64,000 bases of DNA from Corynebacterium frankenforstense (GTDB lineage: Bacteria; Actinomycetota; Actinomycetes; Mycobacteriales; Mycobacteriaceae): positions 62,001 to 126,000 of the forward strand of contig NZ_JASODI010000003.1 in NCBI RefSeq assembly GCF_030211955.1, given 5' to 3'. This document shows positions 9,185 through 17,185 of the stretch, in pieces. Below the pieces are notes generated by a model. That model ran no database searches. It saw nothing but the letters and a program-made list of their open reading frames with translations, and was not told where the DNA came from. The number at the start of each line of letters is the position of its first letter. Position 1 is the stretch's first letter. Both the position numbers and the translations under genes were made by a program.

Positions 9185-10315
9185 ATGCATGTTCCCGAGA
9201 TCGGCGAGCTGCGCGCCCGCCAGACCCGCAAGTGGACCCAGTATCCCGACGACGTGCTGCCGGCGTGGATCGCGGAGTCCGACTTCGCCACCTGCGAGCC
9301 GGTCAAGCGGGTCATCCGCGAACGCGTCGAGGCGGAGTCCCTCGGCTACACCCCCGCCCACCACCGCCTCGGCGAAGCGCTGGCGGACTTCTACGACTGG
9401 CGCTTCGGCTGGCGCCCGGACCCCGGGCACGTGGTGCCGGTGGCCGACGTGGTGCGCGGCCTGCTGCTGGCCGTCGAGTACATGACCCGGCCCGGCTCCG
9501 CGGTCGTGGTGCCCGTGCCGGCCTACCCGCCCTTCCTGCAGATCCCGGTCACCGCCGGGCGCGAGAAGGTCGAGGTCGGCGCCTACGGCGGCATCGACCT
9601 GGCCGACGTCGAGGAGGCCTTCCGCAACGGCGCCGGCTCCATGCTGGTCTGCGCGCCGAACAACCCGCTGGGCTACACCCTCTCCGAGGAGTTCCTCACC
9701 GAGCTGGTCGCCCTGGCCGACCGCTACGACGCCCGCCTGCTCGTCGACGAGATCCACGCCCCGCTGGTCTACGACGGTGAGCACGTCGTCGCCGCCGGAC
9801 TGTCCGAGACCGCCGCGAAGGTCTGCGTGACCGTCACCGCCACGAGCAAGGCGTGGAACATCGCGGGCCTGAAGTGCGCCCAGATGATCCTGACCAACCC
9901 GGCCGACCGGCACGCCTGGCACACCATGACCGGCGTGGCCAAGGACGGCGTGGGCACCCTGGGTATCTTCGCCGCCGAGGCCTGTTACGACGCCGGGCGC
10001 GACTTCCTCGACGAGGAGGTCGCCCACCTGCGCGAGCAGCGCGACTGGCTGGTCGAGGCCCTGCCCGAGGCCGTGCCGGGGCTGAAGGTCCACCGCCCGC
10101 AGGCGACCTACCTGATGTGGCTGGACTTCCGCGACACCCCGATCTCCCAGGACCCGGCGGGCCTGCTCGTGCGCCACGGCAAGGTCGCGCTCAACGACGG
10201 CCGCGCCTTCGGCACCGGCGGGCCGGGCCACGCGCGGCTGAACTTCGCGACGTCCCGCGCGAACCTCGAAGAGGCCGTCGAGCGCATCGCCCGCGGCGTC
10301 GCCGCCTGCTCCTAG
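9185..10315 (+). CDS. aecD: MalY/PatB-type aminotransferase, cystathionine beta-lyase
   Basis: A PLP-dependent C-S lyase of 376 residues. The C. glutamicum homologue AecD splits cystathionine to homocysteine, ammonia and pyruvate. The PLP-binding Lys is in TATSKAWNIAGLK, with the fold-type-I signature CAPNNPLGYTLS and the Asp-containing LLVDEIHAPLVY before it. In C. glutamicum aecD is followed directly by brnQ; here a leftward gene separates them, so the two must be transcribed separately. The start is set by the 7-base spacing from TAGACT. General C-S lyase activity is safe; the natural substrate is inferred from orthology. Confidence 0.9.
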   Translation: MHVPEIGELRARQTRKWTQYPDDVLPAWIAESDFATCEPVKRVIRERVEAESLGYTPAHHRLGEALADFYDWRFGWRPDPGHVVPVADVVRGLLLAVEYMTRPGSAVVVPVPAYPPFLQIPVTAGREKVEVGAYGGIDLADVEEAFRNGAGSMLVCAPNNPLGYTLSEEFLTELVALADRYDARLLVDEIHAPLVYDGEHVVAAGLSETAAKVCVTVTATSKAWNIAGLKCAQMILTNPADRHAWHTMTGVAKDGVGTLGIFAAEACYDAGRDFLDEEVAHLREQRDWLVEALPEAVPGLKVHRPQATYLMWLDFRDTPISQDPAGLLVRHGKVALNDGRAFGTGGPGHARLNFATSRANLEEAVERIARGVAACS

Positions 10316-10352
10316 GCCCTACTCGCCCGGCCCGGGCCCCTGGGCCCAGGCC

Positions 10353-11597
10353 CTAGAAGAACCCGAGGACGTCGTCCTCGTCGTCCTCGCTCTCCGGGTC
10401 CCAGTGCTCGTTGGGCAGCTCCCGGATGTAGAACGCCGTCTCCTGCTCGGGGTGACCGCCGGCTTTGGAGAGCACCGCGGCCGCGCCCGGGTTGTCGCGG
10501 CTGATGCGCCCGATGTGCAGCTGGTCGTAGCCGCCCTCGCGCAGCGAGGCGTAGAGCTCCCGGGTGACCAGGTTGAGCGCGCCGCCCAGCTGCGCGTCCG
10601 GGTGGGTCGCCTGCGCGATGAGCACCGCGTCGCGGGCCTCCCCGCGCAGCTTGGCGCGCACCAGTCGGGCCGTCGAGCGGTGGTCGATGCGCCCGTCGGA
10701 GGCGCGCAGCAGCACCGAGGGGTCCGGCATGGCCAGGCTGAAGCTGACGGTGCGCCCGTCGAAGGCGTCGTCGGCCATCACCAGCAGGTTCGGGTCGAGC
10801 AGCGGCTCGAGACCCGCCAGCTTCTCGCCGAGGTACTCCCGGGAGAGCTTGGTGAAGTACGGCAGGTGGCCGTAGGAGTCGTTGAGCACCCACAGCAGGT
10901 CCAGCGTCTCGGCGCGCACGCGGAAGCGGCCGGGCCGGCGAAGGCGCAGGCCCTTGGCGCGCCAGTCGGACTCGGTGGGGCGCACGGCGCGCTCGGCGGG
11001 GATCTTCGAGACGTCGATACGCCAGGTGTCGGTGACGTGCCAGGCGTTGTAGCCCTCCTCCTCGAGGACCTGCGGCAGCCAGTCCGGGTTCCACGCGCCG
11101 GTCAGGAACGCCGGGCGGTCGAAGCCGGAGCGCAGCACGCCGCCGCCCATGTTGGGCAGCAGGGTGCACGGCCCAAAGACGTGGGTCGCGCCGACGCCGT
11201 GGGCCATCCGGGTGACCTGGCGGATCAGGGCGCGGGCCACCACCTGGTCGGCGGCGACGAAGGCGCCGAAGAGCTGGGCGCGCACGTGCTCGCCGAGGGC
11301 CTCGGGCCCGCGCGAGAGCCGCCCGTTGAGCAGCGCCGACTGGTGGGTGACCATGCGCCCGACGGCGGCGCCGGTGCGGTCGCGGGCCAGCCACAGGCGC
11401 ACGCCCGGCAGCACCGAGCGGCCCCGGTACCACTTGGTGATCTCGTCGGCGCGCACGGGAACGTCGTACGTGGACCAGCCCTCCAGGCGGCCGGGCAGCG
11501 CGATGAATTCCCGCAGCTCCGCACGCGAGTTAACCAGATGGACGGTCGGGCGGGTGCCGCGGGCGCCCGCAGCGGTCCCCTTCGAGTCAGCAGCCAT
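10353..11597 (-). CDS. acyltransferase-like protein of the YghO/GNAT superfamily
   Basis: A soluble 414-residue protein. Its middle (residues about 140-180, with FGPCTLLPNMGGG, SGFDRPAFLTGAWNP and LEEEGYNAWHVTD) matches my recollection of GNAT-superfamily YghO-like proteins, whose segment runs GP.NFS.N followed by GFD.PP and a PYNPPYY-like stretch. The C-terminus (RELYASLREGGYDQLHIGRI, then DNPGAAAVLSKAGG) resembles the acetyl-CoA-binding end of a GNAT domain. The tail is strongly acidic. It is inserted, on the opposite strand, between aecD and brnQ. A role in transferring an acyl group is inference; no substrate is suggested. Confidence 0.6.
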   Translation of the reverse strand: MAADSKGTAAGARGTRPTVHLVNSRAELREFIALPGRLEGWSTYDVPVRADEITKWYRGRSVLPGVRLWLARDRTGAAVGRMVTHQSALLNGRLSRGPEALGEHVRAQLFGAFVAADQVVARALIRQVTRMAHGVGATHVFGPCTLLPNMGGGVLRSGFDRPAFLTGAWNPDWLPQVLEEEGYNAWHVTDTWRIDVSKIPAERAVRPTESDWRAKGLRLRRPGRFRVRAETLDLLWVLNDSYGHLPYFTKLSREYLGEKLAGLEPLLDPNLLVMADDAFDGRTVSFSLAMPDPSVLLRASDGRIDHRSTARLVRAKLRGEARDAVLIAQATHPDAQLGGALNLVTRELYASLREGGYDQLHIGRISRDNPGAAAVLSKAGGHPEQETAFYIRELPNEHWDPESEDDEDDVLGFF

Positions 11598-11737
11598 GAC
11601 CCCGATGGTAATGGACCACCCCGCCGGGGGTGCGAAAGGAATTATCAGTGGGCGAAGTTATGTTGTCGCCCGGGTCACGTCGTATTGTAGGTCCCTATTC
11701 GACAGGAAAACCCCCATAGAAAGCACAGGGACCGCAC

Positions 11738-13150
11738 ATGAGCAACACTGCCCCGGCCCTCAAGGGCACGGCGAAGGGCATGACCTTCGGCGTGTTCATC
11801 GCGACGTCGTTCATGCTCTTCTCGATGTACTTCGGCGCCGGCAACCTGATCTTCCCGCCGATGCTCGGCCTCCAGGCCGGCGAGAGCTTCGCACCCGCCA
11901 TGATCGGCTTCCTCATCGCCGGCGTGGCCCTGCCCGTCCTCGCGATCATCGCCATCGCCATCTCGGGCGCGAACATGCGCGACCTCGCCTCGCGCGGCGG
12001 CTACATCTTCGGCCTCGTCTTCCCGGTCCTGGCTTACCTGTCCATCGGCGCCTTCTACGCGCTGCCCCGTACCGGCGCGGTGAGCTTCTCCACCGCCATC
12101 CAGCCGCTGACCGGCTGGGACTCGACGCTGGCCTCGGGCGTGTTCAACTTCATCTTCTTCGGCATCGCGCTGGCGCTGGCCTACAACCCGACCTCCATCG
12201 TCAACAAGCTGGGCAAGTTCCTCACCCCGGCGCTGCTGATCCTGCTGGTCGTGCTCATCGTCATCGCCGTGACCAAGTTCGACGGCACCCCGGGCGCGCC
12301 CGCCGAGGACTACGCCGAGAACCCGATGGCCGCCGGCCTGCTGCAGGGCTACCTGACGATGGACTCCATCGCCGGCCTGGCCTTCGGCATCGTCGTCATC
12401 TCCGCGCTGCGCTACAGCGACATCCCCGAGGGTGCCTCCCGCGTGCGCGGCACCATCTGGTGCGGCATCGGCGCCGGCGTCCTGCTCGCCCTGATCTACC
12501 TGGGCCTGGGCTTCATCGGCACCATCATCCCGGACGGCGAGAAGTACGCCGACGGCGCCGAGCTACTCGCCGGTGCCTCCAACCTGACCATGGGCATGGC
12601 CGGCCAGATCATCTTCGGCCTGATCGTCCTGCTGGCCTGCATGACCACCGCCGTCGGCCTGATCGCCGCCACCAGCGAGTTCTTCGCCCTGCTGCTGCCG
12701 GGCGTGACCTACAAGGTCTGGGCCGTCCTCTTCGCCGTGATGTCCTTCGGCATGGCCACCATGGGCCTGGAGACCGTGCTGGCCATCGCCGCCCCGGTCG
12801 TCTCCTTCATCTACCCGCCGGCGATCACCCTGATCCTGATCACCCTGATCGAACCGCTGGTGCGCAAGAAGACCTCCTTCTACTGGACCTTCCGCCTGGC
12901 CCTGTGGGTCGCCGTGATCTGGTCCGCGGTCACCGTCGCCATCGAGCTGGGGGTCACCTCGTTCTCCCCGGTCGTCGACTGGGCCCCGATGCAGGACCTG
13001 ACCCTGGGCTGGGTCCTGCCCGTGGCCGTCGCCTTCCTCGTCGGCGTGATCCTGGACTTCACCACCGACCACCCGCAGCCCAAGTCCGCCCTGGTCCAGG
13101 CCATGGAGGAAGAGGAGCAGGCCGAGGAGGCCGGCGTCGCGGCGAAGTAA
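11738..13150 (+). CDS. brnQ: branched-chain amino acid:cation symporter BrnQ
   Basis: BrnQ (LIVCS family) imports isoleucine, leucine, valine and, in C. glutamicum, also methionine using the sodium gradient. The 470-residue protein has about 12 membrane spans; the family hallmark FMLFSMYFGAGNLIFPP is near residues 26-42, followed by GFLIAGVALPVL. The last 20 residues are acidic and cytoplasmic. Upstream, a purine-rich AGAAAGCACAGGGACC precedes the ATG. A strong terminator follows at 13201. It stands alone, without the aecD coupling seen in C. glutamicum. Confidence 0.95.
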   Translation: MSNTAPALKGTAKGMTFGVFIATSFMLFSMYFGAGNLIFPPMLGLQAGESFAPAMIGFLIAGVALPVLAIIAIAISGANMRDLASRGGYIFGLVFPVLAYLSIGAFYALPRTGAVSFSTAIQPLTGWDSTLASGVFNFIFFGIALALAYNPTSIVNKLGKFLTPALLILLVVLIVIAVTKFDGTPGAPAEDYAENPMAAGLLQGYLTMDSIAGLAFGIVVISALRYSDIPEGASRVRGTIWCGIGAGVLLALIYLGLGFIGTIIPDGEKYADGAELLAGASNLTMGMAGQIIFGLIVLLACMTTAVGLIAATSEFFALLLPGVTYKVWAVLFAVMSFGMATMGLETVLAIAAPVVSFIYPPAITLILITLIEPLVRKKTSFYWTFRLALWVAVIWSAVTVAIELGVTSFSPVVDWAPMQDLTLGWVLPVAVAFLVGVILDFTTDHPQPKSALVQAMEEEEQAEEAGVAAK

Positions 13151-13200
13151 CGCGCGCTGACGCGCCACGCCGCCACGCACGCGGCGTCGGAAATCGAATG

Positions 13201-13233
13201 GCGGCCGGGACTAATCCCGGCCGCTTTCGCGTT
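13201..13233 (+). terminator. intrinsic terminator of brnQ
   Basis: A perfect 10-bp stem GCGGCCGGGA / TCCCGGCCGC with a CTAA loop is followed by TTTCGCGTT. It lies 50 bases after the brnQ stop and ends before the ribosome site of the monooxygenase gene, so the two genes are probably separate units. Confidence 0.85.
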
Positions 13234-13276
13234 GCACGGGCCAGAGACTCCTGTCACCCGTGAGCGAAAGGTTCCC

Positions 13277-14269
13277 ATGAACGTCCCGCTGTCCCTCATC
13301 GACTTCTGCACCATCCACGACGGCGAGCGCCCCGGCGAGTCCATCGCCCGCTCGGTGCGGCTGGCCCAGGAGGCCGAGAGGCTGGGCTACTCGCGCATCT
13401 GGTACGCCGAGCACCACAACATGAGCACCATCAGCTCCTCGGCGCCCGCGGTGCTCATCGCGCACGTCGGCGCGCAGACGGAGAAGATCCGCCTCGGCGC
13501 CGGCGGCGTGATGCTGCCCAACCACTCCCCCTACGTCGTCGCCGAGCAGTTCGGCATGCTCGCCGAGATGTACCCCGACCGCATCGACCTGGGGCTGGGC
13601 CGGGCCCCGGGCACCGACCAGAACACGCTGGGCCGCGCCCTGCGCCGCGACCCGCGCGCCGCGGAGCACTTCCCCGACGACGTCGCGGAGCTGGCCGCCT
13701 ACCTCTCCGGCGACTCGTTGATCCCGGGCGTGCAGGCGATGCCGGGCGCTGGCACGAACGTGCCGCTCTACATCCTGGGCTCGTCGATGTTCGGCGCGAC
13801 GCTGGCGGCGAAGATGGGCCTGCCTTACTCCTTCGCCTCGCACTTCGCGCCGCGCCACCTCACACAGGCGACCAGCTACTACCGGCAGAACTACCAGCCC
13901 TCCGAGCGCTACCCCGAGCCCTACGTCATCGCCGCGGTCAACGTCACCGCCGCCGACACCGTCGACGAGGCGCGCGCCGACTTCGAGCAGGTCGCCCGCG
14001 CCCGCGTGCGCACCATGGCCACCCGCGGGCCCGCCGGGCGCCACATCAGCGAGGAGAACCTCGATGCTCTGGTCAACTCGCCGTCCGGCCAGCAGATCAT
14101 CTCGATGCTGCAGTTCACCGCCGTCGGCGACGGCGCGGAGGTGCGCCGCTACCTCGGCGAGTTCACCGAGCTCGCGCAGGCCGACGAGCTGATGATCTCC
14201 CTGCAGTCGCCGACCGGCGAGAAGACCGACCGGGCCATGGAGATCCTCGCCGGGGCCTGGGAGCTCTAG
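13277..14269 (+). CDS. luciferase-like flavin monooxygenase (LLM class, MsnO8 type)
   Basis: A 330-residue TIM-barrel protein of the bacterial luciferase family, expected to use reduced FMN and oxygen on an aldehyde, ketone or thio-substrate. Signature pieces are GYSRIWYAEHHNM (residues about 37-49), GGVMLPNHSPYVVAEQFGML and RIDLGLGRAPGTD. ATG 13277 is preceded by GAAAGG at good spacing; the open frame upstream includes the terminator stem and is not coding. The C. glutamicum locus has the same gene between brnQ and ectP. The flavin reductase partner is not in the window and the substrate is unknown. It converges with the BCCT gene 9 bases away. Confidence 0.88.
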   Translation: MNVPLSLIDFCTIHDGERPGESIARSVRLAQEAERLGYSRIWYAEHHNMSTISSSAPAVLIAHVGAQTEKIRLGAGGVMLPNHSPYVVAEQFGMLAEMYPDRIDLGLGRAPGTDQNTLGRALRRDPRAAEHFPDDVAELAAYLSGDSLIPGVQAMPGAGTNVPLYILGSSMFGATLAAKMGLPYSFASHFAPRHLTQATSYYRQNYQPSERYPEPYVIAAVNVTAADTVDEARADFEQVARARVRTMATRGPAGRHISEENLDALVNSPSGQQIISMLQFTAVGDGAEVRRYLGEFTELAQADELMISLQSPTGEKTDRAMEILAGAWEL

Positions 14270-14278
14270 CCCCGGGGA

Positions 14279-16138
14279 CTAGTCGTCCCACTCCTCGGCC
14301 GAGCGCGGGCGGGACTGCTCGATGAGGCGGTAGTCCTCGCCCGTCTCGAAGTCCTCGTCCTCGGCGGCGCCGAAGACCTCGCCGTCGACGAGGTAGTGGC
14401 CCTCCTCGTCGCGCTCAAGGACGGGCCGCTCCAGGGCGTTGCCCTCCTCGTCATAGCCGGGCGCCGGGCGCGCCTCGTGCTCCTCGAGCTTCTCGGCGCT
14501 GTCGGTGACCTCCCACCGGCGGGTGCGCACGCGCCGCACCGACGCGGCGTCGTCGATCATGCCCTTGACCAAGGCGTACATCATCACGAAGTCGGTCAGG
14601 AAGAACGGCAGGGCCACGATGATGGCGACCTCCTGCACCGCCTCGATGCCGGACTCCGGGGAGATGACCAGCAGCGCGGCGGCCACCGCGCCGATCAGCG
14701 CGCCCCACATCACCCGGTACCAGGTGGGGGTCTTGTCCTCGGCGCCGCTGGCGATCATGTCGTTGACCATCGCCGCCGAGTCGATCGAGGTGATGAAGAA
14801 GACCGCGATGATCGCCACGGCGAACGCGCTGACCACACCGGTCAGCGGGTAGGCGTCGAGCAGGTTGAACAGCGCGGCGGGCACGTTGCCCTCCTCGACG
14901 ACCGGCTGGGTGAGCACGCCCGGGTCGCTGTTCTCCAGCTCGATGCCGGCGCGGCCGAAGATGCCGAACCAGATCACGGAGAACAGCGAGGGCACGGCCA
15001 GCGCGCCGAAGATGTACTCGCGCACCGTGCGACCGCGGGAGATGCGGGCGATGAACATGCCGGCGAAGGGCGACCAGCAGATCGTCCAGGCCCAGTAGAA
15101 GACCGTCCACTTGCCCTGCCAGCCGGGGTTGTCGTTGAAGGAGTCGGTCCAGAACATGACCTCCGGAAGCCCGGTGACGTACAGGCCGAAGGACTCGACG
15201 AGGAACTTGATCAGGGTCAGCGTCGGCCCGGCCAGCAGCACGAAGGCCATCAGCGCCATCGCGGCGCCGATGTTGACGTTGCTGAGGATCTTGACGCCGC
15301 GCTCCAGGCCGGTGGCCACGGACACGCAGCCGATCGCTGTGATGGTCACGACGATGAGCAGCTGCATCCAGGAGATCTCCGGCACGCCCCACAGCTGGTG
15401 CATGCCTGAGTTGATCTGCAGGGTGCCCAGGCCGACGGAGACGGCGATGCCGAAGGTGGTGCCCACGATGGCGAGCACGTCGATGAGCTTGCCAGGCAGG
15501 CCGTAGATCTTGCCGCCCAGCAGCGGGGAGAACACCGAGGACAGGCGCGGGGGCAGCTTGCGCTTGTAGATGAAGTAGCCCAGCGCCAGGCCCGGCAGCA
15601 CGAAGATGACCCACATGTGCAGGGCGAAGTGGTAGTAGGTGAACACGAACGCCTCGCGGATGGCGTCCTCGCTCATCGACTCGGCGTCCGCCATCGGCAC
15701 GTTGTAGGCGTGGTTGAGCGGCTCGGCCACACCCCAGAACATCAGCACCGCGCCGAGGCCGGCAGCGAAGAGCATGGAGAACCACACCGGGAAGCTGTGC
15801 TCGGGCTCGTCCTCGTCGTCGCCGAGCTTGACGCGCCCGTAGCGCGAGAGCGCGATGCAGACCAGGAAGATGAACGCGGCGGAGATGCCGCCGATGTACA
15901 TCCAGCCGAGGTTCTCCAGCAGCCAGTCGGAGGCCACGGAGAAGACGTCGCGGGCGGAGTCGCCGGCGATGATGGTCACCGCCACGAAGGCGACGACGAA
16001 TCCGACGGCGCCGAGGAAGACGACCGGGTCGGACTGCAGCCGAGCCAGCGGGCGGGAGGATGCGGCGGCGCGTTCACGGGCGCGCCCCGACTGCTCGTCT
16101 CGTTGCCGCGAGTGTTCAGTGTCGGGGGTGGGAGGCAT
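14279..16138 (-). CDS. ectP: BCCT-family compatible-solute transporter (EctP-like)
   Basis: A sodium-coupled importer of betaine, ectoine or proline-type osmoprotectants, 619 residues with 12 spans starting about residue 40. The BCCT signature is FYWAWTICWSPFAGMFIARISRGRT near residues 345-368 (shown here as its two key parts, FYWAWTICWSPF and GMFIARISRGRT). The cytoplasmic tail of about 95 residues is long and very acidic, ending EEWDD, unlike the basic sensor tail of BetP. EctP identity rests on gene order next to brnQ and the monooxygenase, so the substrate is inferred. A sodium-site segment follows the pattern MFWGVAEPL. The gene stands alone, leftward. Confidence 0.9.
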   Translation of the reverse strand: MPPTPDTEHSRQRDEQSGRARERAAASSRPLARLQSDPVVFLGAVGFVVAFVAVTIIAGDSARDVFSVASDWLLENLGWMYIGGISAAFIFLVCIALSRYGRVKLGDDEDEPEHSFPVWFSMLFAAGLGAVLMFWGVAEPLNHAYNVPMADAESMSEDAIREAFVFTYYHFALHMWVIFVLPGLALGYFIYKRKLPPRLSSVFSPLLGGKIYGLPGKLIDVLAIVGTTFGIAVSVGLGTLQINSGMHQLWGVPEISWMQLLIVVTITAIGCVSVATGLERGVKILSNVNIGAAMALMAFVLLAGPTLTLIKFLVESFGLYVTGLPEVMFWTDSFNDNPGWQGKWTVFYWAWTICWSPFAGMFIARISRGRTVREYIFGALAVPSLFSVIWFGIFGRAGIELENSDPGVLTQPVVEEGNVPAALFNLLDAYPLTGVVSAFAVAIIAVFFITSIDSAAMVNDMIASGAEDKTPTWYRVMWGALIGAVAAALLVISPESGIEAVQEVAIIVALPFFLTDFVMMYALVKGMIDDAASVRRVRTRRWEVTDSAEKLEEHEARPAPGYDEEGNALERPVLERDEEGHYLVDGEVFGAAEDEDFETGEDYRLIEQSRPRSAEEWDD

Positions 16139-16276
16139 GTGTCAGCTTCCGTTCGACGGGCCCGTGCGGGCTCACATTAGCGTTGTCGAGCATAGCCGTC
16201 GCCGCCCCAGCGAGAAGTTTTCGGTCCGACGGCACGTTTCCGCACGCTCCCGGGCGCCGTGTTCGGCGCGCCGCCC

Positions 16277-17185
16277 TCAGGCAAGCAGCACGCCGGCGAG
16301 CATGATCACGGGCACGGCCAGCGCGGTCGAGACCACCCCGGTGTCGCGCGCGAAGTCCTCGCCGACGCGGAAGCGCAGCGCGTAGGTGTAGACGTTCTGC
16401 GCGGTCGGCAGCGCCCCGAGCAGCACCGCGGTCTGCAGGGCCGACCCGGTCATGCCGAAGACCAGCGCGCCGATCAGCCCGGCGACCACGGGCTGGATGA
16501 CGGTCTTGGCCACCGCCGCGCAGACCACGGGTGCGCCCGGGCGCGGCCAGTGGCCGTAGAGCGACATGCCGAAGACGACCAGCGCGAGCGGCACCGAGGC
16601 CCCGGCGAGCATGCCGACGGGCTCCTCGATCAGGGTGGGCACCGGCAGGCCACCGGCGGCGAAGACGATGCCGACGACCGCGGCGAGCAGCATCGGGTTC
16701 TTGAAGGCCACGACGACGTTGCGCCACCACTTCGCGCCGGGCTCGTGCATCAGGTCGATGGCCGTCAGCGTGACCGGGGCGTAGAAGGCGATCTGGAAGA
16801 GCATCACGGGCACCACCGCGGCGGCGTCGCCGAGCACGTAGGCGGCCAGCGGCACGCCGAGGTTGCCGGCGTTGGCGTAGGAGGAGCCGAGCCCGGCGAT
16901 GACGGCCTCGTCGCGGCGGAAGCCGAAGACCCAGCGGGCGAAGAGCCCGAAGCAGGCGCCCACGGCCAGCGCGGAGATCGCGGCGACGGCGAGGTGGGTG
17001 GAGAAGACCTCGGCGGGGTCGGTGTGGATGAGCTTGTCGAAGAGCAGCGCGGGGGTCGCGATCGCGTAGACGAAGGCGGCCAGCGCCCGCTGTCCCTGCG
17101 GCCCCAGCGTCCCGGTGCGCGCGAGCACCCAGCCCAACGCCATGACGACGAGGACGACGCCGAAGCCGGTCAGGACACTTGTCAT
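16277..17185 (-). CDS. AEC-family (auxin efflux carrier type) transporter
   Basis: A 302-residue membrane protein with ten predicted spans. Family marks are the two-half architecture and the central GLGSSYANAGNLGVPLAAYVLG motif (key parts SSYANAGNLGVPL). Bacterial AEC members move malonate, malate or lactate-type acids. Its ATG overlaps the stop of the upstream dehydrogenase gene by 4 bases (ATGA), so it is made in step with that enzyme and most likely carries the enzyme's 2-hydroxyacid substrate or its product. Direction and substrate are inference. Confidence 0.85.
   Translation of the reverse strand: MTSVLTGFGVVLVVMALGWVLARTGTLGPQGQRALAAFVYAIATPALLFDKLIHTDPAEVFSTHLAVAAISALAVGACFGLFARWVFGFRRDEAVIAGLGSSYANAGNLGVPLAAYVLGDAAAVVPVMLFQIAFYAPVTLTAIDLMHEPGAKWWRNVVVAFKNPMLLAAVVGIVFAAGGLPVPTLIEEPVGMLAGASVPLALVVFGMSLYGHWPRPGAPVVCAAVAKTVIQPVVAGLIGALVFGMTGSALQTAVLLGALPTAQNVYTYALRFRVGEDFARDTGVVSTALAVPVIMLAGVLLA

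Noticed and set aside
10316..10352. CCTGGGCCCAGG palindrome between aecD and the acyltransferase gene as a terminator
   Set aside because: It is a self-complementary GC run with no loop and no T-run; such runs are frequent in this DNA.
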